A stretch of 64,000 nucleotides of DNA from positions 25,617,634 through 25,681,633 of the forward strand of contig NC_031776.1 of NCBI RefSeq assembly GCF_001522545.3. The letters run 5' to 3'. This stretch comes from Parus major (lineage: Eukaryota > Chordata > Aves > Passeriformes > Paridae). The position numbers and the translations under genes were made by a program. Below the pieces are notes generated by a model. The model made no database searches. It saw only the letters and a program-made list of their open reading frames with translations, and had not been told where the DNA came from. Of this stretch, positions 11,202 to 29,600 are shown piece after piece; positions within the stretch are counted from its first letter, which is position 1; each line of letters opens with the position of its first letter.

Positions 11202-14200
11202 CTGCTCTGCTTGGATGAACTGTAGCAAAGTGTCTTTCCTGTGAAGTTACAGGAGCTTTTTCCTTTAAGTGTTCTGCAGCTGTAGTATCTTAATGCATAT
11301 GAAAAAAAAAGTGAAAGTGCGGATGTAGTTATTCAGTAATAGTCTTTGACTCTTGGTATTAGGTAAACCAGTTCTTTTTGTAAACTGCATTCTGAGCAGT
11401 TCTACTCTTTAGGTTGAGGAGAGGGTGGAGAAAAAGCAGTTTACTAAGCCATTTATAAACAATTGCCTTGAAGTGCTCAGTTTCAAGGGACCAGCCAAGA
11501 AAGACATAATATTGTGCAGGGGGCTTTAGTTAACCTGTAGAAATCGTAATCTAAACAGATAAAAGAAGGGAAGGCTGAAATAGCTGGTGAATTTAGTGTT
11601 AGATATCCTACCTTGAAGGTGGTATGGTTTGATTAGTCTTGTGGCCAAGTAGACTTCAGAAGTGTAAATCAAAACAGCTGATTAGTAACTCCTATGGTTT
11701 AAATTGTAGATTTTGTGCTTCATGTGGGCAGCCTGTGGCTGGTGTAACCTTCCTCTCTTCATCTGAAGAGCATTTTTCACCAGGATCACAAAGCTCCTGT
11801 TGTGCTATTATAGAATAAATGCAGTGTTATCAAGTCAGTGGCTTAATCCTTATCTTTCAAAACAGATGAAACAGGTAATTACTTCTATTTTCTTAAAGAA
11901 GAAAGATGGCTAGAAAAAGTTTATTCTCTGACATGGGGTCTGTCTAGCGGTTTATTTCAAAGCAGGATGAATGGTAACCAGAAGAAACAATCTCCCCTAC
12001 CTCACTCCCCCAAATAAACTTTCAGAAGGTTTGGGGTGTGGTTTTTGTTTGTTTTCTTGGGTTTTTTCTACAGCTTATGACACTTAGTGTAAGAAGTTCA
12101 ACATGGTGTCATTAAACCTGAGGGTAAAATGACAGATGGAAATTAAATAGATTGACTGACTGCCCAGTGGATTGCTTCTTGTTCTGTCAGAGGAGGGTGA
12201 ATCTTGCTGGAAAGTAAACTGTGCCCAAACAACAAGTAATGAGCAATAGGGGAGAGGAGGCATCTTAACACAGTGTCTTGTCTGGACACTACTCGGAGAA
12301 CTCTTCAGCAGATGCAGTAAGACCCTTTGCCTTAAATCTATGCCCTTAAACTGAAGGAAGTAACAGTAATGAGTATGGAGTAATGTTTTAAAGCAACTGC
12401 AGTTGTCACAGGTTCTTCTAGACACTGCTCCGTTGTTGAGAAGTGGTTGGATTTCCCAAGACTTGTTTTATGTGAACAGATGAGTTAATGTACAGTGTCT
12501 TGACTGCCTCAAGGATGCTTAATGTACAGAATAGGAAGAAAATTCATCTTCACATACTAGGAGATAACAGAGGACAGAGCTTCCACTTGTTTTAATAGAT
12601 TTTTTAAAATTTGTTTTTTATACTTTTTTTAACCTCAATGAGCTGTTAAATGTGAGCTTTGAACCATGTTGTGTAAACTGTTTCTTGGGCTGCAGAGGTG
12701 GAGATAAAAATAAACAGTTGGCTCCAATGCCTCTTCTTGTTGTTTTATTAGAATATTCCTATTATAATCTCACCATGCCCCTTTCTGAACCAGTGATGTG
12801 CTGTTAGCTTGTTGTTCTGTAAACACTGGTACTTCTGCACTGATACTGACTGTGTTAATCCTATGTCACACTGGTTCAGCCTTGCCTTGTCCTCTATTCT
12901 TGCCTCTGCACTGCCTGGCTATTCTGGGCTGGAGGGGGCCATGCTCCCTCTGGTGCCACCAAAGAAGAGCTGCTTTGTGTGAAGCCTCTGGGACCTCACT
13001 GAGCGCACACTGCACAGGGTCTGTGTTGTGAGCATACTGCTGTATTCACAGGGTTCATGTAGTCCTGATCCTCTGAAATATTCAAGTGGCACTTGGAACG
13101 GCTCTGCAGGGAGGATCAAGTACCTTGGCCATGAAGAGCTTTAGATACAATCAAACTGTAAATTTTTATGCTATTAGGTGGGTTTTACTTATTATTATAC
13201 TTTGATTATGAATCAGGTAGTACTGTAAGGCTGACCTTGCAGTTTCTACAGGCCTTTGTTTGGGTGGAATAGAGAAGGAAGGATTTAAATACTCTCTCCA
13301 CTTATCTCTATGATGAACTGAATCAAGCTTGTCAGTGTTTTTCCTAAAACGCAGTAATTAATTTACCACGACCATGTAAAGACATGGTATCTGTATTGAC
13401 AGGACAGAAGTTTTCTCTTGGCTATTAATAAATGATGCCTTTTTTGCTGTTCCCTATTACATATTCCTAAGTTTGTAATGCCAAAATAATGTCTAATTTT
13501 AAAACTTTAGACTGTTGTGTTAGAGAACACAACAGTTACAACAATGTTAAGATATCTAATAAAAGAATATTCACAGGTTAAAACCAGTCACAATTATAGT
13601 GAAAAGTAGCTAAGGGTCACACTCCAGAAAGCAGCTTATCTACTACTGTGAAAGCCAGATACTCTTGAACAAGGACAAAACAGCATTCTCTACAATTTAA
13701 GAGCAAGCTGTGTAATTTCTAGAACACTTAAAGTCCCTGAACTATCTCATTGTGTTGCCAGTCTGTAGCTTTTGTTTCTTGGGTGTTTATGCCCAAGTAA
13801 GCTGGATTCTAGTTTACTATCTGTAGATAATGTGGCAAATAGGCAAAGCAACAACTTCTGGAGTTCAGATGCTACCTGTTGTTTTTTCACATTCCCTTGG
13901 CAGGGAAATATTCTCTTCCTCTCTTGCCTCTCTGGTTGACTGGTGACTAAGAGTTAAAAATCAGTGTATGTGGCAAAGGCTGAATTCACTGCCCCCAACA
14001 AATGTGTGTTTGTGCTGTACAGGGAGAACCTATGGAGAGGCAGGAATTGTCACGCCCCATTTCTGTACTAAGGTGTGTCCTGGATGAGGGAGCTGATGTA
14101 TAACATAATAGAGAAGATTACCAGAGGAAAATATCTGTCTTCACTTACCAGTATTTATTCCAGGATGAGCACTTAAAGATGATTAATTTGCATTACTGTA

Positions 14201-14489
14201 CTAAATGTATGTAGCAAACAGGTGTGAGTAAAAGACTCTATGGAAAAATACTGCTGCTCAGATGTTTGAAATTGCTGTCCTGAGGGCACTTCTTGATTGC
14301 TGGCATGTTTGTTCTTGTATGTGTGAGTCAATGAGAACTTAGCTTGATTTGTTTCTTTTCAGAACATCAGGTCGTGACAAAGGGAAAAAAATAGTCACTG
14401 TCAGTGTACTTCAAGGGCAGATGTCCAGGCTGGTCATGGAATTGTCAGTCTCAGAATGCAGGGCGTGTAAACTGGATTGCCTGGAGCAA

Positions 14490-14570
14490 ACTGCTTTCAG
14501 GGAGAGGTTTGGACAGGACTGCATCCAAAGGTCCCTTTCCAAGCTAAATAATCCTATGGCTTGTTTGTAG
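14490..14570 (+). mobile_element. CR1 LINE tail fragment, eroded
   Basis: The stretch 'gagaggtttggacaggactg' followed by 'catccaaaggtccctttcca' and 'aataatcctatggct' tracks the CR1 terminal block (ggttggac..gatgacct..aggtcccttccaacc..attctatgattct), with several substitutions. It is short and old, and lies in RALB intron 1 in sense orientation. Confidence 0.55.
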
Positions 14571-15987
14571 GCTGATGATCCCTTAGTCTCTTGTTAATTT
14601 TGTTTAGGGCAACTGGTTGTGCTGAAGCTTTTTCCAATATACTACTCAGTGACTTCACTGTCAGTCTTTTGTTTCCATACAGCAGCATGATGATGTGGCA
14701 GTTGCAGTGTTTTACTAGAGTAATTGTGTCCAGGTAAATTTGAGACTCCTTGGAAGATCCATTGCTTCTGGAGTGAAGTGTGCTGCTATAAATCAATGCA
14801 GCCACTTCCTGTAGTAGTGTTTTCCAAATGGTCTGCTGGTCTCCTTACAGCTCTATGCCAGGATATGAAAGCTGGGGTCCTTTGTGGTGCTCTGAGGACA
14901 CAAGAGTCTCTATCCTACCATCTCCCATATACACGTCATGTGTCTGAAATATTCATATTTGGGGTTTTTTCTGTGTGGGAATCCTGACTGCTGACACATC
15001 TTTGTTTCACTTATTTCTGCTTTTATCTTCAGTGTGTTGTCCTTAGAGATGCTTCTCTGTGCTAATCAGTGTAGCAGCTGCTGCTTGTGCTTCTGGTACA
15101 ACTACTGTGTCCGGCTACTCATAAAAAAACCCAACCAACCAAAAGAGAGGCAGTATTATTTTTAAGAAGCCTCCAGCATTTAATTACTAGGCTTGCATAA
15201 CACACAAACAGAGGCTTGTTAGCTAGGGCTTGTTTATTGAAGCTTACTCCTTCATGGCTTAGCAACATCAGGAGAAGAATAGGAACTGAGATTTTTTTGC
15301 AGTAAAGTGGGATTTTTTTTTTTTCCTAAGCAAATTAGATTTGCAACATCAAAAGGCAGGAAGAGTGTAAAATAAATGCTAATGCCATGTCATAAGACTT
15401 TGTGCTAGAAGCTTTTGCAACTTGTTTCTGCCAATTTACTGTGTATCTCTGCTGTTCTCTTAGCCTACGTAGGGAGAAGATCAAAAGCCAGATTTCTGCC
15501 TGTGAGCAGATCTAAGGTATAGCTGTATCAACATTAAAGAAATATTTTAGAAAGGTGTAATGTTTTACAACAAGAACAATAAAAACCACTTAATTTCATG
15601 TCATTTGAGAAAGAGTGGGTTGTTCTTTAGAAACTGTTCTAGACAGCAGTCTTGTAGGCTGGGTTTACAAATAAGAGTAACTTGTTAGAAGCCTTTGGCA
15701 CTTGAATTATTAATATTAATATATTATTTATACTGTTATCACAAATAGAAGGTATTTGTTTTAATACCATGTCCCATTCTGATTTTAGGCATGGTTTGCA
15801 CGCCAGTGCATTGGAATGGCCCATTCTTTAGGCTTGCAGGGCAGGATTAAAACCTGGTCTTTTGGCACTTGTGAGACACAAATCTCATGTTACCCTGATG
15901 TCACCAATGTCATGGCTGGGTGACTGTACTGCTTCTCTCTACAGATTTGATTGGTTGCCTGGCACTTCGTCTGTGACAAGCAGGACA

Positions 15988-22273
<6,286 letters not shown>

Positions 22274-24019
22274 TGCTTTGGAACTGTAAATATCTACCTA
22301 CAGGTGGCGTGGATAAAATACCACTAAGGATATAGGGCTGGATTCATGAAAGGAAGTCTGTATTGACTCCCTTATCTTTTGCTTTGCATATCACACCTTC
22401 AAAATGTGAAAACAACTTTGCAACCATTTCCGGTATCCAACAAAATCTTTGCCTCCTTAAACTGAAATGGGCTCCATCTTCCAACTTTCAGAACTAGAAA
22501 TAGTTTCAGAACTACAATCCTTCTGCTTGGTTACACAATGTACTTTTGTATTAACTTCCTTCTAATGTTTCTCTGTTTCTCTTGAACCTCTATTGGCCTT
22601 AACAAGCACAGCTGTTCAGGTTCAAACACTTTTCCTGCTGTTGCTGCCCTCCTCGATGGTGCAAACTGCAGAAAGGCTAGATGACACCTAGTAAAGGGTT
22701 TGAGTCTCCATCTTCTCTTAGTTGTCACTGATATTTCTTACACTGAAATCTACTGACTTCCTCCCCACACTCCATGTAAGAAATAGCAACTGACAGTTGA
22801 GAGTCAACTCAAAGCAAACTTCCTTCTGTGTTCTGTTTAGTCAATACAGCATTCATGAATCAAGCCTATGGACTCAATTCAAACTTATTTAGGCAATGCA
22901 AAAATTGATATTTAAGTACGGGCTAGATGCATTCCTTGCTGGGGTCTGTCTTCTCATCCTTAAATTAGTGATATGGGGTGAGAAATTGACTGTAAGCCTC
23001 TCTTCAAAAGGAATAGTATTATCACCATCTCCCTGAAATGCTGTCCTGGGTTTCTTCCATGTATTGTGTCTCGACTCAGTTACACTCTACATCTCTCATC
23101 CTTCCCTTCCCTTGTACTGGAATAGTGGAAATAGGTGTTGATTTAATCAGTTATGTTTATATTGGAACACTTGTGATGATAATGTTGGAATGTGAGAACA
23201 TCTGCATCTGTCTCCTGTCTTGCTGAAGATGAAAACGTTCAGTAAGCGTGGGTCCCATCACACAATCATGACCTGGAATAGGTGAGGCATATATGCTACC
23301 TCTCGATGATTAGCTGGCTAGTGAGCTGTATGGTGTCAAAAAGCAAATGAAGTTAAGCAGTTGCCACATCTGTTATTCAGTGTTCATTTTATATGTACTG
23401 TTTCTGATGCACAGCAACCTAGCATGTGATGAATTTTGCTGTCAGTTATGCAGTGGTGGTCATGTCTGTTCTTTCAAGAAAAGTCAGTATTTTGCAGGTT
23501 CTGTTGTTCAGCTGAATGAAATGAACTTTCTGATGCAGTTTAAATTAAGTGCAGTTGCCAAAAATCACTTCTGTCACTGTGCAAAAGAACTCTATTCTGG
23601 TTGTGAAGTTTGTCAATGAATTACGGCTATCTTCTGCCTCCAAGGAGTAGCAAAACTTGAAGAGTAACTATCTTGCTGGTAACTGGATGCTTAAAACATA
23701 GTTGCTTGGTGAAAGCAATCTAAATGGTTGTTCAATGAAGTTCACTGCAGCACTAAATTAACTGATGGTGTTTCTTCCTGAAATGGAGTAGTGAATACTG
23801 TTCAGTACTTAGTGTTGTAATTTGAGGTTGAAAAATATTTTTTCACATGTACTAGATTGCTTTTGTGCATTCCATCTCTGAACATTGAAAATAGTAAGTT
23901 GTGAGCTATATCAGAACCTCTGTTGACCTGAGGTTTCACAGGGACTTATAACAAACTCATTGTCTTCCATAACTAGTTCATCTTGTCAGGCAACTCATTG
24001 GATTGGGGAAACTGTACTA

Positions 24020-24075
24020 AATAAAAGGTGCTGTAATCTTCATTCTTGTTAAATTAAATTTCTTCTTCGTTACTC
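24020..24075 (+). terminator. RALB: Candidate proximal RALB poly(A) site
   Basis: AATAAA at 24020-24025 is followed by a T-rich region (24041-24080). It would give a 3' UTR of about 1.75 kb, similar in scale to the short mammalian RALB mRNA. Confidence 0.45.
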
Positions 24076-26575
24076 TTATCTTGTATGGGCAGAAAGAATG
24101 GTTAACCAGCTATGGAAATGCTTCTCTGTGAACAGTGTAATTAATTGTGACATTGGCTTTGTAATACCCAGTAGTGTTTTGAAGCAGAAGCTGGAAGCCT
24201 GCTGGCTTACAGAACTTGTCATTTGAGCTGTGTCACCTGTGTCTAAAGCCTAAGCACCCAATAGGACACTCGGAGCAGTAATACATCTAAAAAAGTTTCT
24301 TCTTGAACTTCTATGGATAAAAGTTCATTTCTGGCTGTATATTGTGCATACAGCACATGAATGTCCTCTTTTGGAGGAAGGCAACTCATTTAAGTTTGGT
24401 TTTAGTTGAGACTTAAAGGTCAAGTCCTTAATTAACCTAAGGGATAAACAACAGTTGAGCTCACGTTACAAGCTTATCTAGGTCAAGCCCATCTGAGGCG
24501 GGTTGTAAAATATGTTGAACAAAACTGAACAAACTGTCCTTGCTGTATGAATAATGAATTCAGCAAAGTTCACAGTGAGCAGCTCAGCTGTATTCGCTCA
24601 AGAGACCTGCATGACTTGACTTCTGATTTCTAGTCTTAAAGTACCTGACAGTATTTGATAGGACAGATTAATTTCTTCTCAGAACAGTGAGTCTGACTGG
24701 TGTTCTTACAGTCCATGTGCTGTTTTCACTCAGGTTATTTTTTTTTTCTCCAACTGATAAAGCACGCCACTGAGGTGGACTTAACTCGGAAGAAGGTGCT
24801 TGCTGCTTCATGGCTTGATGCTGCATCTCTTCAGTGTTCTGTTCTTGTCACCTGTTCCAGAAAGACTAGGCCTGGAGACTAAATAAAGCAGCTTTTCAGT
24901 GTTCCCAACAAATTCAGTTTAACTTGCCACTTACAGCTGAAAACACAATAAACAAAGCAGCTACCTTGCCTACTTTGGAACAGTGGGCAGCAAGCTTTCT
25001 GACTTGTACCAGGAAGGCAATAAAACTGGTCCCCTGGACTGGAATCCTGTTGCCTCCACCTCATGGTGGAAGTGCCTGAATGTATGCCCTTCTGAATAGA
25101 GGCAGTATGATTTGGGGATCCTTGAATGGCTTCCAGGTGTGCTTCACTGGTCATCAATGGACATCAGCATCAGGTGGGTTGAGTGGATATAACATGGCAC
25201 AGCATCCTGTGAGCAGTGTGACTGGAGCTTTGAGTAACTGGGGATCAGGTCCATTAAATAAGGGATGATTTTGGCAGCAGGGGGTGTGTGGCTGCCTGCT
25301 GCCCCTGCTGTGTAGCTGAGGAGACTGAAGGCTGAATTGAAGCTGACGTATTTTATCGGCCTTTGCATGTTTGGTAATTAAAAATCAAGACTTCTCTTTG
25401 TTGGTATAATGTGCTCTTAAATCATTCTGGAGCATGGCTGTAGGCAGGTAACTGAATATTTGCAGCTGGAGGTCATGCAAGACTTGACTATGCACTTGCA
25501 CTTAAGCATTCAAGTATTACTGCGCAGTGGCTTAACATGAAGTCAGGGAACTGTTTACTGCTATGTGCAATCCTCCATATGTGGCTTAGCTTCAAGTGCT
25601 GCAGTTTTCCTTCTGGTTTGAGCAGAGCAAACAAGCCCCTGTTATAACAAGGGTTAAGTCATTATGTGAAAAAAAAGCAGCTTAAACTCCAGGACTGCGA
25701 AGGCAGACTTGACTCTTGTGGAGGAGCATCTCTCCAGGTGGGAGTACAGATGCAGCATGAAGTGTGTTTTCAATGACTTGTGCCATATGTGTTCTTATAC
25801 AGACTGATACACCTCTACTGCAATTTCTAGGGGAACATTTGGCTTGATGAGGAGAAGGATGTATGCTTACATTGACTGGGCATTAAACTTCAGTAAGATG
25901 TTAATAACCATCTGAAGTTCCAGTTGAGTCCTATCTGGCTTAAGTATAATGCTCAAGAATGTTTCAGGTCTAAGGTACAGAATTTCAATCTGGAATGTAG
26001 TAAGAGGTATGTAGGGGGGAAATGCATCTAATTAAATGCTCACCCAGTGCTTTTTTAAAAGCTTTCCAAAGCATTAACCCAGTTGTTAGGCCTCTCTGGT
26101 CTATCAATTCTTGCTCAAAAAAGAGGATACTTTTATCAGTTCAGCTCAGAGCTTATGTAGACAGAAGCTTTCCTTAATTGCTATAAGCATATGTTGCAGT
26201 GTTCACCTCCTGTTGACTTTATAGTTGGGAGAAGGAGGGAAGAGGAACAAAAAAAAAAAAAAAAGCTATGACTTTCACCGTAATCTCCACACTTCATAGT
26301 GTGCTATAGAAATGGCAGGTGTTCCTCTTGGGAGGGGAAGGTGTTATCTCTAACACCAAGTGAGAGGTTTAGTGTAGAGGAAGTGATTGTGATTGCAAGA
26401 CTTAATGAAACTGCCTCTAAACTATGTATGCTATACTATACAATGTAAATTCTTATTTTTTTTCCTTACTTAGCTTCAGAGCTTTGTCTCTAACTTGCAC
26501 AAACATTTTTAATGTCTGTAAAACTGGTCACTTTTCATTATCATGCTAATACAACTGATTTGTATTACTATTGAT

Positions 26576-26610
26576 AATAAAAAGAAAAAAATGATCTTCA
26601 TATTTGTTTG
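26576..26610 (+). terminator. RALB: Candidate distal RALB poly(A) site
   Basis: AATAAA at 26576-26581 is followed within 30 nt by the GT-rich stretch 'tatttgtttgttattg', the usual downstream element. The sequence before it is AT-rich and UTR-like. Confidence 0.45.
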
Positions 26611-29600
26611 TTATTGATTTTTACAGCATTCTAAAAGCATGCCTAATCCCCAGATTCTTGAATGAGCCAGCCACTGATTTTCAGTGTCTGGAGCTAACCT
26701 TTATATCAAATATGTAACAAGATTATATTGCAGACTAAGGGAGGGGAGGAAGAGGAGACACTCATCATTGGCTTTCTGGAAATGTTGTACGTGTTTTTCA
26801 GTACATAGTAGTTTGGTTCATTCAGTTAATTTTCCAGAATTCAGTTGGATCAGACAGCTTGTATCAACTATATAAATGACAGAGTTGCTTTGTCTTTTCT
26901 TCAGACAGTCTTCTGCCTTTGAATAACAGAATAAGCAACACTGTGTGGGAAAACTAGTCCTTAGTCTTTTGAGTGTGCCAGACTCCATTCTGTGTAGGTT
27001 GGTGGTGAATGAACTGCAGGAGAGAAGTTGAGATGCTTCTGAGGCAGGATGGCTCAGGTCAGATTCACTGCTCTCTAACACCACTTAATTTGGCATGGCA
27101 GAGCAATGTGGGATTCACAGTAAACTTCCAAGCAGTTTCCGCCACTGCTGCTGTACAAGTTGGAAGTGGAACATTCTCTAGCTGATGACTTCTGGCCAAG
27201 GACTACAGCAATTTACATAATCTTGTTTACATGGTGTTTGCCCTGTGTTTCTGATTGCCACGGTGGTTTATGTTGCTTTCCTTCCAAGTGAAGTAACTTT
27301 TAAAACATTCTGTGTCACAGAAAGGGTAGCATGGAAAGTGTTGTGTAGGATGCTGGAGAGGGTTCTGAGCACAGCTGTGTTCCACAGCTGTATCCAAAGC
27401 CCAGATTGGCATCTTTTCCTTCCCACAGTCTGCAGATGCTTATGAGGAACAGGCTTGCCTTTGGTTGCAGCAGGATGAAACGGGAGGATGATGACTCGTA
27501 CATAGCTTGGCTTCTGTCTTTGTGTTTGCCTGTATTCTGCCCCAGCCAGAACATTTTAGTGTGGTTCTGTGAGCTAAGTGCTGACAATTCCTGGGATGGT
27601 ACAGGCACCTCTTCCTGAGAACTGCTGGCTCCATCTTGTGGATTTAGGAGTTAGAAGCTCTGCCATGAAGAGGGGCTGTGCTCAGACGAGCAGACAAGTT
27701 GCTATTTATCTGCCACCTGAATTACATGTAGAAATCCACACGAGCTAGATTCTTCTGGTTTTGTTGCTTGGCTGTATTATTCTCTCATGCGGTATGAGAC
27801 TTTGTTCTAAAATTAAATTTTCCTTTTGCATGCAAATGCTGATGTTAAATCTTGCCTAAACATTCTTCTGTGCAGCAGAACAACCAATTTCTCATGAGGA
27901 TGGTGGATTTACGTTTTCTCTGGCATTAAACCAGTTTGCCTTGCAAGTGTAAGTTTGTTCTGCTTGCTGAGCACTGATTTGCATGCATGAAAGAATACTT
28001 ATTGTTCCCTGAGACTGTGCAGTACTTCACTAAACGTTTTGTTTCCAAGGGTGACTAAAGATGCTGGGCTTTCTTTGAAATATAAAGCCTTAATTTGGGG
28101 GTGGGGCAGAGAATATCCTATTTTTTTTTTTTTTCCTGGCCCTTCCTCCCCCAAACTATTCAGTGTCTGTTATGAGAATACGATCTACCAGGGTTATAGC
28201 AGCAAATGGCCCCTTAGGCATTGTTACTCCAAAGGGGGTTGGAACTAAAAAGTTGAGGTGAGACTGGGATCACATGCTCTGCACTTTCGTTCCTGATAGA
28301 CTTGATTAATCTCCAGAGTTTACAGTAAGTTCCCTTCAGTGAGCTTTGTTACTTGGCTTTGAGGCAGAATCATGTTTTTGATATAATCAGAGTTTATAGA
28401 GTTTGTTTTTAAAGCCTAGCATTTGGAGTATCAGAGGCTTTATGCATGTTGGCTTCATAGGCCAAATACCAGAATTCAAGGACAAACTTGTGCACACATG
28501 TAGCATTGAGAGACAAGGAAAGTTACTCCCTACTGTTTAATAGTGCTCTGTTTTTATTTTAAAAAGGAAAACACATACAACAAACTGAACCTGCTGTTTG
28601 GATGAGTATTTCAACCTGTGGTCTGTAAGAGTGCTCTGTAACATGATTACTCTCCCCACAAAATGATGGCATTACAATTCTATACCTGTAAACACGGAAA
28701 ACAACTGTGGACTGTGGGAAGGAGTAATTATCTGAAAAAATAGCCAAATTCTTCCTTGCTTCTAAATGAAAACCATCATGGCAACACTGCCCAATATACC
28801 CTGCAGTCTTACTCCTAGAAATTTGGCTCTTCAGTTTAAAAAAGACTGATGAGAACTGGTGAGAGATGGACCTGGGCAGACATAGACTTCCCTGACAGAA
28901 GTGTCCTCTCCCAGAATGACAGACTTCAGAAATCAGAAATTAAAACTGTTTCTTGCTTGGCAGCTGGTGCTATGAAAACCCAAATGTATTAGGTTGCTGA
29001 AAATATGCCTGCAGGATGGACCAGGTGTTTGATTTTGATTTTCTAGTTTGTGCCCTGGTCATGGGAGTGGAGGGACCTCTTTCACTCAGGGGTCTCGGTT
29101 TTCATTTCTCTGTAGCCTGCTTGAGGTGTTCAGAGGGTTTCCTAGGTCTGCTTCAGTTCAGATAGCTTAATAAAACGTGAGCCCTTCTTTTCCTTTCACT
29201 CCTGGTGACTGCACCCCAATTAGGTGCTGAGTAGTGCCACTCTGTGACAGGTACTTGCATCCCCACCTATGGTTGGCTGCCTCATTCCAGCTCTGAAGAC
29301 TGCAGGACAAAAGAATTAATCACACTATGGGAAGAATAACTACTCACAGAAGGATTATGAGCACTAGGAGAGCTGGACGCTTCAGACTTTGCAAATGAAA
29401 GCTGCTTCCAAGCTGTTTCCTACCTGAAGAACAGCAGCAGAATGTGATTCACCTACTTCAGCAACCAGACTAGAGCTTTCTAATGTGGTGGTACCTTGAG
29501 TAAATCTGCTTGAATGATGACAGTAGTACACTAAACACTTGTGGAGTAGAGGGTAACACTGTGCCTGATAGAGTTGTTTTGATTTGCCTTTTTTCCCCCC

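Larger units (their letters stand above)
1989..15944 (+). other. RALB: RALB intron 1
   Basis: A large first intron of about 14 kb, from GTAGAG at 1989 to a pyrimidine-rich acceptor (ctctctacag) ending at 15944. It holds the downstream half of the CpG island, two eroded CR1 pieces (about 6930-7100 on the minus strand and 14490-14570 on the plus strand) and poly-T runs at about 2990-3006 and 11177-11201. It also has a perfect small hairpin at 13511-13536 and an unexplained 217-codon minus-strand open frame at 9853-10506. No second gene is supported in it. Confidence 0.7.
22274..26610 (+). other. RALB: RALB 3' UTR (end approximate)
   Basis: The region after the stop codon has no other gene. AATAAA hexamers occur at 24020-24025, 24882-24887, 24947-24952 and 26576-26581. 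The first and last are followed by T- or GT-rich sequence, as expected for cleavage sites. A 1.75 kb UTR would end at the first and a 4.3 kb UTR at the last. Which are used cannot be decided without transcripts. A poly-A run lies at about 26250-26264. Confidence 0.55.
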
